A stretch of DNA of 64,000 nucleotides, taken from positions 3,760,647-3,824,646 of the forward strand of contig CAKMRJ010004445.1 in the NCBI GenBank assembly GCA_928212115.1. The letters are read 5' to 3'. Of the stretch, positions 48,773-59,197 are shown one piece after another. The first letter of the stretch is position 1; every line of letters begins with the position of its first letter. The DNA is from Lactuca virosa. Its lineage: Eukaryota; Streptophyta; Magnoliopsida; Asterales; Asteraceae. A program made the position numbers and the translations under genes. The notes under the pieces were generated by a model that was given only the letters and a program-made list of their open reading frames with translations, was not told where the DNA came from and did no database searches.

Positions 48773-49096
48773 TGTTAGGGTCGAAGTGTTGTAATTAGTT
48801 GAAGTATGTGTTGGTGTCTTCGAACATTTTTGTAATCTATTTTACTAGGGCATTGTATTCGAAGCTTAATGTTTAGTCCTTAGTATATTTTTTGTACGCT
48901 TTCCTCTCCTATAAATAGGAGTGTTTACTAGAGTCATAGTAACGAAGTCTTTACAGAAATGTCCTTTGTACTCTGTAAAACTTGAAAGCGTAATAGAGCT
49001 GAAACAAGATCATATTTACATCCTGTGTTCAAATCTCGCAATCTTACCTTGGAATCATACTCTGATTAATACATTACTCGATTCTTTGTTTCATCA
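48773..49096 (+). repeat. 3' LTR of Sirevirus E
   Basis: 324 bp, differing from the 5' LTR at three sites by eye: C/T near 48800, A/G near 48855, C/G near 48955. TATA box TATAAATA at 48910-48917. Confidence 0.96.
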
Positions 49097-49394
49097 GAAC
49101 TTCATTGGAGACCATGGAGTTGTACCAGCTGTAGAGGAGCCTATGGATATTTTCTGTAACAATGAAAGTACAGTTGCCTTAGCCAAGGAACCAAGGGATC
49201 ATGGTAGATCTAGGGACATCGACATAAAATATCACTTTATAAGACATCAAGTAGAAGAAGGACTACTCGTAGTGAAGAGGATATCATCAGAGAAGAACCC
49301 AACATATCCCCTTACAAAGGGACTCAGCAGGGATAAGCACTTGTTGCATGCAAGGAGTATTGGGCTGAAGGACAATATTAGTTTTAATGATTAG
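49097..49394 (+). pseudogene. RNase H C-terminal part of copia B
   Basis: Resumes after the target duplication with FIGDHGVVPAVEEPMDIF, CNNESTVALAKEP and DIDIKYHFIRHQVEEG, and ends with TAG 49392-49394. It is the direct continuation of 38155 in the same frame. Confidence 0.92.
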
Positions 49395-50255
49395 ATAGAT
49401 ATTTAGAAACTTGTAATGGCTAAAATGTAATTGACATTTGATGATTGAATGAAAGGAGTTTTATTTATAAGTAAAGTTACTATCTTGTGTGAATTATTTA
49501 CTATTGTTTAATTTTGCATGTTTTGACTTCCAGAATAATAAGATTATTCAAACTATCCACAGTCGGTCATACTTTAGGAGTAGGTTATGTAAGTAGACTG
49601 TCATGAATGGGTTTTTCAAGATTGTCTAAGGTGTTAGACATTACAAAGGTTTGCTACAAACATTCATGAGTGCTCTTGAAATAAGATTTGAGTATTGGAC
49701 TAAACCCACACTCATATGAATCACTTCATGGAATTTATCATGAGTGATTATGAGATGATAATATCGTATAATTTTCAAACCGAGATATATGAGTTGTTGA
49801 TTATGAGTTGGTTGTACATTGACAATGCGAAACCGCATCAATAACTTCATGTTATAAAACGTGATGTTGTGTATGATTTAACAAGTAGTTAGTACAAGCA
49901 TATAAGTCGAATTTTATCTGTTCCTTTTATCCTAAGAGGATTAAAAGCGATATCTTGGCCCCCTCGATGTTTTTGTTTTGGCTTATGTGTCGGGCCCGGT
50001 CTGGACTAAATTGATGTGTTCAATTAAGTTCTATGTCAACCAAATCAGAAATCGGGAAACAAACTGCTGGACAAGAAGTATGACTATGTTCCATGTATTT
50101 GTCCGCATGATATCTTGAAGAACAGAAGGTTATATGATCCCTTATCTAAATGGCGCGTCAGGATTCGACATTGGCTTTTAGAGAGCTACGATTACTACTC
50201 AGATTTTGAAGCTACATTGACAGTTATAGTTATTAGACTTATCCAAGTGGGAGAC
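49395..50255 (+). other. 3' non-coding region and polypurine tract of copia B
   Basis: 860 bp with no ORF of note, ending in CCAAGTGGGAGAC (50243-50255), the polypurine tract. Confidence 0.75.
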
Positions 50256-51004
50256 TGTTGGATTAGGTGTCTAAGCCCATAACTATAATTGGTATGTACT
50301 TAACCCGATAATAGCATGGTTCATTTGGGTTGTAACACTCTGGAACAATTTGATAGGATGGATATTTGAGGAAGAGGTTATTGTGATTTATTAATATATT
50401 ATAAGTATAATATATTAATTGAGAAATCACATTATTTAATTAGTATTGATCAAGAATTAATTTGGTATCAATTTAGTGATCAAAAGAAACTAATTAAAGT
50501 TATAGGGACTGATTAGGTAAATCAGTAATACTTCTAGTTGGACTCATGAGTAGACCTGGCAATTCGTGTATTCGTGTTGACTAGGGTTGGACTAAACCTA
50601 CATGAAATTCCATGAAAGGTTTAGCCCAAAAGGCCTAAGAAATATGAACAGTTATTAGGGTTTGCATGGTTATAATCCTAAGCTATAAAAGAAGTCCTTA
50701 ACGCCCTAAAATAGGCCCCCATTCATACTAAAGTAGAAGCTAACCGATTTTGGGCTCCCAAGCCTCTCTCTCAAGTTCATTCTCTTGTTCTTTGTTTTTT
50801 ATAAGACATTTAAGGCATCACACTTGAGGTGCTAAGCTCCTAAAGGTCAAAGACAAGAAAGCTACTACACAATGTAATCTTCTAACTGTTTTTATGATTC
50901 GAATGTTGTCTTGCATGCTAGTTTAGGCTTTATGCTTTGGAAAAACAACGTTGCATGTATAATTAGAGAAAACTTAGATCCAAAGAATTAGGGTTGTATG
51001 TGCA
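50256..51004 (+). repeat. 3' LTR of copia B
   Basis: Starts TGTTGGATTAGG right after the polypurine tract. A TATA-like TATAAAAG is near 50684. The end is not certain. I place it near GTGCA (51004), where sequence of another LTR type starts. No 5' partner remains in the window. Confidence 0.7.
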
Positions 51005-51474
51005 CCATAGGAATGTTAGAGTACATAAAACCCATCATTAAGCAAGGTTGAGACTTGCTTACCAGAAAATGAAGAGGATGAGAAGTTGTTTCTGGATCTA
51101 CTAGCTTCCTTCTGAATCTCCAAGCTCCTCCTTCTTCAACAAGCTTCAAAACACACAATCTTCACTCAAAACAACTCACAAGTTCATACAAGGCACTAGG
51201 GTTTCGTGGATTAGGGTTTGAGACTTGGAGGTTGGAAATGAGGCTAGCAAGTGAAGATTAAGATGCTTAAATAGGGTGCAAAACCCCAAAATTAGGGTTT
51301 CATTATGGCAGACCTACTCGTCGAGTCGAGGCTCTCAACTCGTCGAGTAGGCGACTTAAAATCCCGCGGCCAATCTCGTTTCTACTCGACGAGTCTGGGG
51401 CTCCCAACTCGTCGAGTAGCTATTCAAAAGTGAATAAATTATAATTAAATGCGTACCAGGAACCAGACGTTACA
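51005..51474 (-). repeat. Truncated Ty3-type LTR, reverse orientation
   Basis: Read on the minus strand it starts TGTAACGTCTGG (right edge 51474) and runs through an array of ACTCGTCGAGT motifs and a TATA-like CTATTTAAGC (51267-51275) into transcribed LTR sequence. The left edge is uncertain and no second copy is present. Confidence 0.7.
51316..51417 (-). promoter_or_regulatory. Four ACTCGWCGAGT inverted motifs upstream of TATA
   Basis: Copies at 51316, 51338, 51384 and 51407. Five-base arms ACTCG and CGAGT surround one base. The nearest is about 41 bp upstream of the TATA-like box on the minus strand. Confidence 0.75.
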
Positions 51475-51912
51475 TTTTCTTTGTCATTCCCATAGAATAA
51501 CACTGTCCTCACGTCCACACAATCGATGTTAAATCAAATTTGAACCTAACACTGAATAATACCCTAATCAATAGGGCTTTTCCACATTTAACATTTTTTT
51601 TATTTAGTTTGGAGCGACAAAATTCATCAAAGAGATGTTGTTTACTAGAAGATGACAAAAGAGTTTATACCGTGTTTAGCTTAAAACCAAGAGAAAAGGT
51701 TTTTGGGATTAGGGGTGGTTCTTGGTTGCACATTAAAATACTTTCAATTTCAATAAATGGATAATCGGGTAAACGAATAAACAAAGAACATAAAAAAATC
51801 TTAACAAAGCTACTTATAGTTACAATACAGAAGACACTCAAACTAGTATAAGAAGTCTGGAAAAACTTATTAATAACATGTATATTCATCTGAAAACTTA
51901 GAAAATTTTTCT
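51475..51912 (-). other. 3' flank of the PMI1-like gene
   Basis: About 440 bp of AT-rich sequence between the LTR fragment and the PMI1 stop. It probably contains the 3' UTR. No separate gene is seen. Poly(A) signal choice is not clear. Confidence 0.5.
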
Positions 51913-54510
51913 TTATGTTGTGAACTTCACATCCGGATTCCTTATCGATTTAAGCCACATATCTGCCATCACACGCGAGGATATGCTCCACAAGACGTCC
52001 GGGCCTTTTACCATCACACGCTTTCCTTTCTTCCCCGCCTTTCCAAGACCGTAAGCTACCAACCATTGGATCGCCGTCAACCTCTGCTTCTGTGTATCCC
52101 AGTCATTCTTTTTCCCCCCACTTCTTAGTTTCAAACCACCAACATTCAAACCCGCAACTTTAAACTTCTTCTCTTGTATTTCTTGAGTTGCTTCAACTTC
52201 AGCTGTTGTGGCGTGAATCAACGCGATAAGTGGACCCCCAACCGCTTCATATTGTCTTAATGGGTCCCGCAGTTGGATCACAACTGATATGGTGATGGTT
52301 TCTTCTTCATCGGATGAAGTTACAACGCTGTTATCTTTCATCCAATCTTCTAGGGGAATCGCGTTCTTGAACGGACTACTATTATCTTTACTATTCGGAG
52401 AAATATCAAACGGGGCGTTTGCGTTTCCTTCAGTTATATCGGCTTGAACTTTCAATGCTTCAACCGCCATTTCTTCCATTTTCTGTAAGGAAAACGCGAG
52501 AATCTCGTCTCCGGTTAAAGGGTTTTCATTCATATTCCAAATCCCCGATGAAATCCTTTCTTTTCTTCCTGTTGTCATACCAGTAGCCATGGATTTAACT
52601 GTACTTATAGCACGTGCAGCACTGGAAGTTGCTCCTTCTTTGTTCCTCCCACTTATGATTGCTGAAGCAATCCCTTCGAATGCAATCTGTTCGGCTGTTT
52701 TACCTTCAACTTCCTCTATTGGCATCAATTGTAAGATCTCTGAGCTTAGTTCTTCGAAACCCATGGCTGCCATTTCTTGAAACATTTCAGTTCCAGTTAA
52801 TTTTGAATCTAAAACCATCGGTCTTGATATCTGCATTGCTAGCTTTGGAGTGTCTTTCTTTCCCATCAGATTGTCAAGAGGATTCATGGATACCAAGTAC
52901 CCGCCATTTCTTGTTTGAATCACACAACCTAATCCCTTTCCCAAATCCGGTATGAAAACCTTCTCGTCTTCACCATCAAAACTGGAATTAGTGTTTGCAT
53001 CCTGTTCATACAAAGCTTCTTTTCCATCTTCGTTCTCTAGCATTTGGAAAAACTCTCGTGTCACTTTATCTTCGTCTTCATCTAGTCTTTGTGACTCGGT
53101 TTCTTCATCAATATCATCGTTTTTCTCCTCCTTCATCATCGATTCAAGAGCTTTAATCTGCTGTGCGATTAAATCAAGTTCTGATAACCGATTTAGATGA
53201 GCTTGATCTTGCACGATTTCCTTCACGACTTCACTTGAAACAGATCTTTTGTCGGAATTATCCTCCGATTGTGTCCCCTCTGTCCCTTCTTTATCTAACA
53301 CCTCAACTCCCTTGTCTACAACTTCAAAATCTGGAAGGTCGAGATCCTCCATCTTCGGCTCTGGCTCCTCCGGTGGAGGTGGTGGTGACACCGCCACCAC
53401 CTCCACCACCGGAACCGCTGGTTCTTGAGGTGGTTCGTCAAGATTCAGGTCATCGATTCCTTGAAAGTCGTTACCTCTTCCTTCCTGAGAAGGTGTATAT
53501 GTGTCGGCTCGATTTTGGATTCTTGGACTAGCAATACTGAAAGATGATTTAGACTGTTTACGCCCCATTGAAGGAGAGAAAAGTTTGGATTTACCCGATT
53601 TTTGTCCTTCGGCTTGATTATAAATATTAGCTCCTCCTTCTTTCTCCATAATCTGAAACCCAAGTTTCATGACTAATTCACCTCCTTTCGCTTTTCCAGA
53701 CAGATTAAAGCTCATATCCCATTGCCGAATCCTTGTTCCTTCGATATTCTTTTCTACAGATTCCTGGATCAATTGGCTCAAGTCAACAGTATGCCTTCCA
53801 AAATCAAGCTCCTCTGCATCAACTGCAAAAGCATGGATTACAAAAGGGCGAGGCTCGAATTTCGCCTTGGGATTTCCACTCCCTCCTGGAATGCTGTACA
53901 CGTGGCACCTGAGAAACAAAGTCTCTTCGAAGTCAGCAGCTCCTTGAGACACCCTTGAAGGCATTGTTTGAACTGCGCCGTCTTTTGTTTCTTTCTTCCT
54001 CACAGAAACCGACAACCGGAGCCCGTTCATTGATGGTGGCAAACCTTGAATAGTCACGACTTCAACTGATAATAAGCAGCTGATCTTCTGTTTCCCAATA
54101 TGAGAAAGAACCCGAATTGGCTTCCAGTTCCATAGCCCGGATTTCTTTTCCGATGATGAAGAATCTTGTTTACTGTCTTGAAATAGATTCTTAGTAACTA
54201 CAGGGTCTTTTTGACTGTTCTCTTCACTTGGACGAGACTTCCATGGAGATAACGACATTCTCCGCGACCGTGGCTTTGGATTGAGTTTGATCCCGTCGTC
54301 ATGATCATCATCATCAGCATGATCGTTTTTCCCGGTGGATAGAATCGGGGGGATGGAGGTTCGAGAAAGAACAAGAGAGTTAGTTCTTCGATTCTTGGTG
54401 GCTGGAATAGATGAAGTGTTGGTGTTATTTAGTGTCTGGCTGAGAGCTTCGAGCTCCTGCAATAGTTGGGTGTTGGAGTTTCTTCTTTCTGGTTGGTTGT
54501 TTGTTGCCAT
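51913..54510 (-). CDS. PMI1: PLASTID MOVEMENT IMPAIRED 1-like protein
   Basis: 865 codons in a single uninterrupted exon, close to the roughly 840-860 residues of the family. Residues 127-290 are an NT-C2 (EEIG1/EHBP1-type) domain (GLWNWKPIRVLSHIGKQKISCLLSVEVV to ELVMKLGFQ, with breaks). Before it lies a basic Ser-rich stretch with RRMSLSPWKSRP. The middle is acidic (about 390-500), and the conserved C-terminal half has GFEELSSEILQLMPIEEVEGKT and ends VKGPDVLWSISSRVMADMWL. In Arabidopsis PMI1 is needed for chloroplast light-response movement and nuclear positioning through actin. The ATG is in a good context (CACCATGGC). A Pro/Glu run at about 376-390 is low complexity. This is a real host gene. 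Confidence 0.93.
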   Translation of the reverse strand: MATNNQPERRNSNTQLLQELEALSQTLNNTNTSSIPATKNRRTNSLVLSRTSIPPILSTGKNDHADDDDHDDGIKLNPKPRSRRMSLSPWKSRPSEENSQKDPVVTKNLFQDSKQDSSSSEKKSGLWNWKPIRVLSHIGKQKISCLLSVEVVTIQGLPPSMNGLRLSVSVRKKETKDGAVQTMPSRVSQGAADFEETLFLRCHVYSIPGGSGNPKAKFEPRPFVIHAFAVDAEELDFGRHTVDLSQLIQESVEKNIEGTRIRQWDMSFNLSGKAKGGELVMKLGFQIMEKEGGANIYNQAEGQKSGKSKLFSPSMGRKQSKSSFSIASPRIQNRADTYTPSQEGRGNDFQGIDDLNLDEPPQEPAVPVVEVVAVSPPPPPEEPEPKMEDLDLPDFEVVDKGVEVLDKEGTEGTQSEDNSDKRSVSSEVVKEIVQDQAHLNRLSELDLIAQQIKALESMMKEEKNDDIDEETESQRLDEDEDKVTREFFQMLENEDGKEALYEQDANTNSSFDGEDEKVFIPDLGKGLGCVIQTRNGGYLVSMNPLDNLMGKKDTPKLAMQISRPMVLDSKLTGTEMFQEMAAMGFEELSSEILQLMPIEEVEGKTAEQIAFEGIASAIISGRNKEGATSSAARAISTVKSMATGMTTGRKERISSGIWNMNENPLTGDEILAFSLQKMEEMAVEALKVQADITEGNANAPFDISPNSKDNSSPFKNAIPLEDWMKDNSVVTSSDEEETITISVVIQLRDPLRQYEAVGGPLIALIHATTAEVEATQEIQEKKFKVAGLNVGGLKLRSGGKKNDWDTQKQRLTAIQWLVAYGLGKAGKKGKRVMVKGPDVLWSISSRVMADMWLKSIRNPDVKFTT

Positions 54511-54623
54511 GGTGGATGCCGGTGGTGGTAGTGGTGGTTGCTGAGAAATGGGAATAAAGGAGAAGATGGATTGTTTGTATTGGTGAATAGTGGCTGGTTT
54601 TTGTGAGGTGGGAATGTTGCCAT
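54429..54623 (-). other. Upstream ORF overlapping the PMI1 start
   Basis: ATG at 54623 opens 64 codons that overlap the PMI1 ATG (54510) in another frame and end 80 bp inside the coding region. The peptide is Pro/His/Ser-rich and unlike known proteins. If the transcript starts upstream of 54623 it could reduce PMI1 translation. No transcription start is visible, so this is only a possibility. Confidence 0.35.
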
Positions 54624-55689
54624 GAAAGATTAGTTTGGAAGATAGCGGGTGGTGTTTTCAGGGCCAAGAAAATCGTGTGGGCATGGCATGTGAAGGATAA
54701 GGCAATTTAAGAAAGTTTTGACAGAGGTGGATTTGGTGAAAGAATTAAATGTTTGCTTCTCTACGACAAAAAGACAACGATGGGTGATGTTAGAATGGGT
54801 AAAAATCGTTATCCATAATGATGAAAGGCACCGACCAGCAAGTAGGAGCGCTCGGCCGTTCATGACAAACGTTCCATGATTTTCCACAATACATTACACA
54901 GCAGAGAGAGGACTCATAATATATTAGGAATGCGATTTAATATATTTTTTTTATGATAAATAAAATTACAGATCAGTAACAATATTTGGGACAAAACGGT
55001 TAAACATTAAGCAACTTTTATATAATTTTACACATTATTGTTGGCTATAATTTATAATTGGGTTAATTTGATAGCTGGATAACGAAATTTCTAAAATTCC
55101 AAAAAACACCATTGAATTGAAAAACGTCACTACAATGAATTACTTGGTATTAAAAAAAATATCATGTTGACCTCCTATACTGTAGGTTTAATAGGTCAAA
55201 CATACTTTTGGTTAATTGTAAATTTAACGAACTAGTTAAAAAAGTTAAGTTTTCCAATGAACTACTACTTCAAATGTTCAAAAAAATAGTTTATAATGTC
55301 ACTACAATGAGCTACTAGTTAAAATGTTAAAAAAAAAAAAAACAACCACAATCTAAAAATTGTTATCAAAACGTAGTGAGTTATTTAAAATTTTCAAAAA
55401 ATATCATGATGCCCTTTTTTTAAAACGACAAGTGTAACATGTTAAGTTTTCTAAATCGGAAATGTTTGTTCAAAACCATACCTAGAACTAAATGTTTGTT
55501 CAAAAAACACATATAAACATGGAGCGTTTGTTAAAAATCGTCATCGACCACTTCAATATCAAGATTTGACTGAATTTTTTTTTTCATCATCAAACCGTCC
55601 ACTTTTGTGTTTCTAAGTTGATGACTATACTTAATTATTCGATCTCAACAGCAGATTATATATTCATCTTTCCTATTATGTTTTTCTTT
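54624..55689. other. PMI1 upstream region, AT-rich with short diverged repeats
   Basis: The promoter should lie just right of 54620. From 55085 to 55420 there are about four diverged units with CACTACAATGA-CTACT-AAAATG...AAAAAAT. No gene or known element is recognised. Confidence 0.5.
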
Positions 55690-56790
55690 TGGAAAGACAA
55701 AATTATATAAAGTAACAAAAATAGAAACAAAATATTACAAAAAGTACAAACTAAAGTTGGGTTTCGCAACCAAGTAACTAAATTCGGCTTTACTTTTCTA
55801 CAACTATTAGAAAAAAAAAACTCGCTATATCAACATCACCAAAAACATCATATTTCTTAGGAATAGTCATTCCAAAAGTAAGAGAATCACGAAACCTCCA
55901 AAGCGTCCAAAACGAAGTCAAGACCATTGCATCAAAATTCAAAGGTCTTTCGTTGACCACCTATCAACCAAACTGCATTCACCCAAGTAATAAGAGAGCG
56001 AAGAGTAAGAGGAGTTAGAAGCTCCAACCCCCACCAAACAACAATCAGAAACCAAAACTAAATAAATGAGGGACGTCTAGAAAAAAAACATGTGCGACCG
56101 TCTCACACAACCTAAGCCGCTGAAACAAGTAATGTAGTCAATAAGTAATGGAGTCAAACTCAATATCCCTAGCTGAAAAATGCTCCTTCGATGGAATGCT
56201 CTCCAAACTATATGCCAGAAGAGAATATTCAACATAAACATGTGCAACTGTCTCACACAACGCAAACCGTTGGAACAAGTAATGGAGACAACCTCAATAC
56301 CCCTAGCTGAAAAATGCTCCTTCATTGGAATGTTCTCCAAACCAATATGCCACAAGAGAATATTCAATATAATAGGAAGTGAATTGTTCCACCTTGTCTC
56401 CCTCCCCTACCATAAACATATGACTATCCAGGAACGCACATGAAGACACCGAGAATTCATTGGACACATAAGCAGCCAACATAGCCTATCATGTCTTAGA
56501 ACTAGAATAAGCCCCTACAACAAAGATATGAAAGCATTCCACTAATCCTTCTCACCCACTCCTATCAGATTCTGTCTAAGGGAACTAACTTATGACCCCA
56601 AAGCAACTCGATGATCTCTGTTTGAGATCTCCTTATTTTAATCCAAAGCATAAACTTGATTATAAGAAAAAGAAAGGATGTCATCCCTAAGCCAAGCATC
56701 ATGAGAAAAGTTCATGAGAACCCCATTACTAACTCGAATTGGAAAAACTTCCACAAGTCAAGACCTTGATCCCTCAAATTTTAGAAAAAA
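55690..56790 (-). mobile_element. LINE (non-LTR) retrotransposon remnant
   Basis: The minus strand carries the 3' part of a LINE RT ORF in pieces. Near 56740-56600: RVSNGVLMNFSHDAWLRDD, like the post-RT region of plant LINEs. At 56077-56367: zf-RVT-like IPMKEHFSARGIEVVSITC. At 55990-55850: FNFDAMVLTSFWTLWRFRDS, the end of the ORF. All with stops and shifts. Only the C-terminal third remains, as expected for a 5'-truncated LINE. Boundaries are approximate. Confidence 0.65.
56086..56370 (-). repeat. Tandem duplication in the LINE zf-RVT region
   Basis: Two units of about 140-150 bp (about 56086-56235 and 56236-56370) share AACATGTGC, GTCTCACACAAC, CCCTAGCTGAAAAATGCTCC and GAGAATATTCAA. The duplication repeats the zinc-finger-like segment. 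Confidence 0.8.
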
Positions 56791-56865
56791 AACAATAATC
56801 ACATTCCAAGGCCCCTTACGAGACATCGAACGAGCAAAAAAAATGTATTCCCCATTTTAAGTACT

Positions 56866-58190
56866 ATGTCCTCTTTTTGGATGACATCTCTCATTTCTTG
56901 TGGGTTTTTCCTCTTCGTGGTAAATCTGATGTGTTTACTGTTTTCTCTAATTTTTATGTTTATGCTCAAAATCAATTCAAAACCACAATTCAACTTTTTC
57001 AATGTGACAATGGTCGCGAATTTAATAATCAAACGTTACTTAATTTCTTACACAATAAAGGCATTAAGATCATGTTTTCTTGTCCCTACATGTCTCAGCA
57101 AAACGGCAAGGTTAAACGTGTCATTCGCACCATTGACAACATTCTTCGAACCTATCTATTTCAAGCCTTGTTATCCCCCAAATTATGGGTTGATGCCCTT
57201 TTGACTGTTGTGCATACTCTCAATCTTCTTCCTACAACCACTCTTTCTTTTAACGATAAATTGGAGCATCTATTCGATTCCTTTCCCACATATATTCACC
57301 TTCGTATGTTTGGTTGTCTCTACTACCCAAATCTTTCAACATAAACTTTATATGTGCTCCTCTGCGTGTGTCTATCTAGGACCGTCTCCTAATCACCACA
57401 ACCATCGTTGCCTCAATCTCATCACCCAACGTATCATCCCGTATCATCATGTCATCTTTTATAATGATCACTTCCCCTTTACGGATTTGAACTCCACTTC
57501 CCCTGTCTTCAATTATGAACCTTTTCTTACTAACGACACTCGTACTCCCTTATAATCCAACAAACCAATACCTCTCATGTCACTTCCATTAGTGACCCCA
57601 CCCCCAATTCACTTGCTATCTTTCCTTCGACGCCTCCTACTACTCCCTGCCTACTCAAAATCCTCCTTCCCTTCCTCCTCCTACACATCCTGTGGTCACC
57701 CGATCTCGCACCGGGTCCCTCCGCCCAAAACAGATTTTTAATCTCTCGGCCACTGTCGACATCTCGCCCATTCCTCGATCCACTGCTCTGGCCCTATGTG
57801 ATCCACATTGGAAAGATGCTATGGATTTTTAGATGTCTGCTCTTACCTCTAATGACACATGTGATCTCGTTCCTCCTCCCCCAACTGGTAGTATTGTAGG
57901 TTGTCGATGGCTCTACCATCATAAGTTTGATAGCAAAGGACACCTCGAAGGCTACAAAGGTCGTTTTGTTGCTCAAGTCTTCTCCCAAATTCCCTGGACT
58001 AGATTTTGATGACACTTTCAGCAATGTTGTCAAACCTGCTACCATACATACGATTCTTAGCATCGTGATATCAAAACACATGCCTATTTATTCACCAGTT
58101 AGATGTCAAAAATTATTTCCTTCATGGTGATCTCTCTAAGGAAGTGTACATGAAGCAACCCCTGGCTATGTATATTCCTAAGAAGTACTA
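56866..58190 (+). pseudogene. Ty1/copia remnant: integrase and RT pieces
   Basis: The integrase core is present without its start: DDISHFLWVFPLRGKSD, QCDNGREFNNQTL, CPYMSQQNGKVKRVIRT. Stops and shifts follow from 57342 on. RT resumes as DPHWKDAM, GSIVGCRWLYHHKFDSKG, DFDDTFSNVVKPATI and QLDVKNYFLHGDL, ending before the YVDD motif. No LTRs are seen. It is not part of A, B or E, whose sequence differs. Confidence 0.82.
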
Positions 58191-58207
58191 GTTGATTATA
58201 GCTAATA

Positions 58208-58652
58208 GCTCTGGAACCAATTTGTCACACCCTCGGACACAAGTAGAAATGCCAAGGTGTGCGACGTAAATTAGTGATCACAACTATTGAACATACATTG
58301 AACAGTGCAAATATAACATTCTATTATTATCCAAATAGAAATTACATTGACATTGATTATTGCTAAATCACGACACACACCTAACGCTTCAATGTTTACA
58401 AATGTATAGTAAAAGAAAGAAAAGCTTTCTATGCAAACTTTTCCGACCTGCTAAATAACCTGAGAATACATACATTAAGATACGTCAACAAAAGATTATT
58501 GGTGAGTTCTATAGGTTTTGACACAAATTATTTTTATAAAAAAGACTGTTTTATAAAATTTATCTAGTTGACCAGCTTTTATAAATTCCTACTTTTCTAT
58601 CAAAACTATAAAATAAGTGAGTTATAAAAAGTGTATTTGTACTATTTAGAAA
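58208..58652 (-). repeat. Ty3-type LTR end with PBS, reverse orientation, truncated
   Basis: On the minus strand an LTR ending GGTGTGACA (58223-58231) is followed by a degraded PBS (58208-58219; TGGTTCCAGAGC in place of TGGTATCAGAGC). Minus-strand CTCACCAATAATC near 58498 matches the LTR family of 12449 and 59198. The rest of the LTR is cut at 58652 by the next LTR. Confidence 0.65.
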
Positions 58653-59197
58653 TGTAACATCCTATTTCGGGTCGTCTGTGATTTAGGGTTCGTGGGCTGC
58701 AACCCAGGCATGTGAAAGCCTCGGGGCTGCGACGAGTAGCTAGAAGCGTAGGGCTTCTCGCCACCTTTCCGTGGATATGAGATTCATTGGAAACGGACTT
58801 ATAACGAAGAAGTTGTGATAGTTTGAAGTTTTGGCAAGTTTAGTCCCTTATTCGAGAAAGGTGGCAGCTGAGTAACGGGGCGTACATGTGTGTATGCTTA
58901 GCGTACTCATGTGCGTGATTTTGAAGCAAAGCCACCTAGTGTGTATGCTTAGCGTACAAGAGGGTACGTTGGGCGTACTAGGCACAGGGTGAAAACCATA
59001 AAAGAGGGGTGTGTCCCTATTTAAAGAACATGATGGCCTCATTTCTGGCCACCATTTCCAGCCTTCAACCCTCTCAAAACCCTAATATTCGTTCCTCTAG
59101 CTTGAGTGTCCATTTTTGAGCTTCTAAGTCTTCTTGTGGTATCCTTGAAGTGACTAAGGAGCATTGAGGAGGATGGAGTTGGAGTCCATGCCTTGGA
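58653..59197 (+). repeat. Truncated Ty3-type LTR, plus orientation
   Basis: Starts TGTAACATCC. It carries a motif array at 58892-58978 and a TATA-like TATTTAAA at 59018-59025. It is interrupted at 59197 by the next element. Preceding TTGGA (59193-59197) would be that element's target site. Confidence 0.7.
58892..58978 (+). promoter_or_regulatory. Three GTAYG-N5-CGTAC inverted motifs upstream of TATA
   Basis: GTATGCTTAGCGTAC at 58892 and 58943 and GTACGTTGGGCGTAC at 58964. The last copy ends 39 bp upstream of the TATA-like box. Confidence 0.7.

Larger units (their letters stand above)
38156..49096 (+). mobile_element. Young non-autonomous Sirevirus E, in copia B RNase H
   Basis: Two 324-bp LTRs, PBS, polypurine tract and a perfect 5-bp target duplication GAACT (38151-38155 and 49097-49101) define a complete 10.9-kb element. 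Its LTRs differ at three positions by my alignment (about 99% identity). It encodes gag, RT-RNase H and an env-like ORF but lacks protease and integrase. It is therefore a deletion derivative mobilised in trans. It split the copia B codon TTC exactly, so it is younger than B. Confidence 0.95.
12244..51004 (+). mobile_element. Host Ty1/copia element B, carrying four nested insertions
   Basis: Pieces of one copia element lie at 12244-12448, 16797-18164, about 33067-34163, 36297-38155 and 49097-51004. Read in order they give leader, gag, zinc knuckle, protease, integrase, RT, RNase H, 3' non-coding, polypurine tract and 3' LTR. The gaps between pieces are other retrotransposons, three of them with exact 5-bp target duplications. 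The 5' LTR is missing: the left end stops at the TA microsatellite. The right end (about 51004) is approximate. All coding pieces have stops, so this is an old dead element. Lineage within copia (Tork-like or related) is not determined. Confidence 0.88.

Noticed and set aside
52589..53958. Several plus-strand ORFs of 60-120 codons
   Set aside because: Antisense to the PMI1 coding exon; codon shadow.
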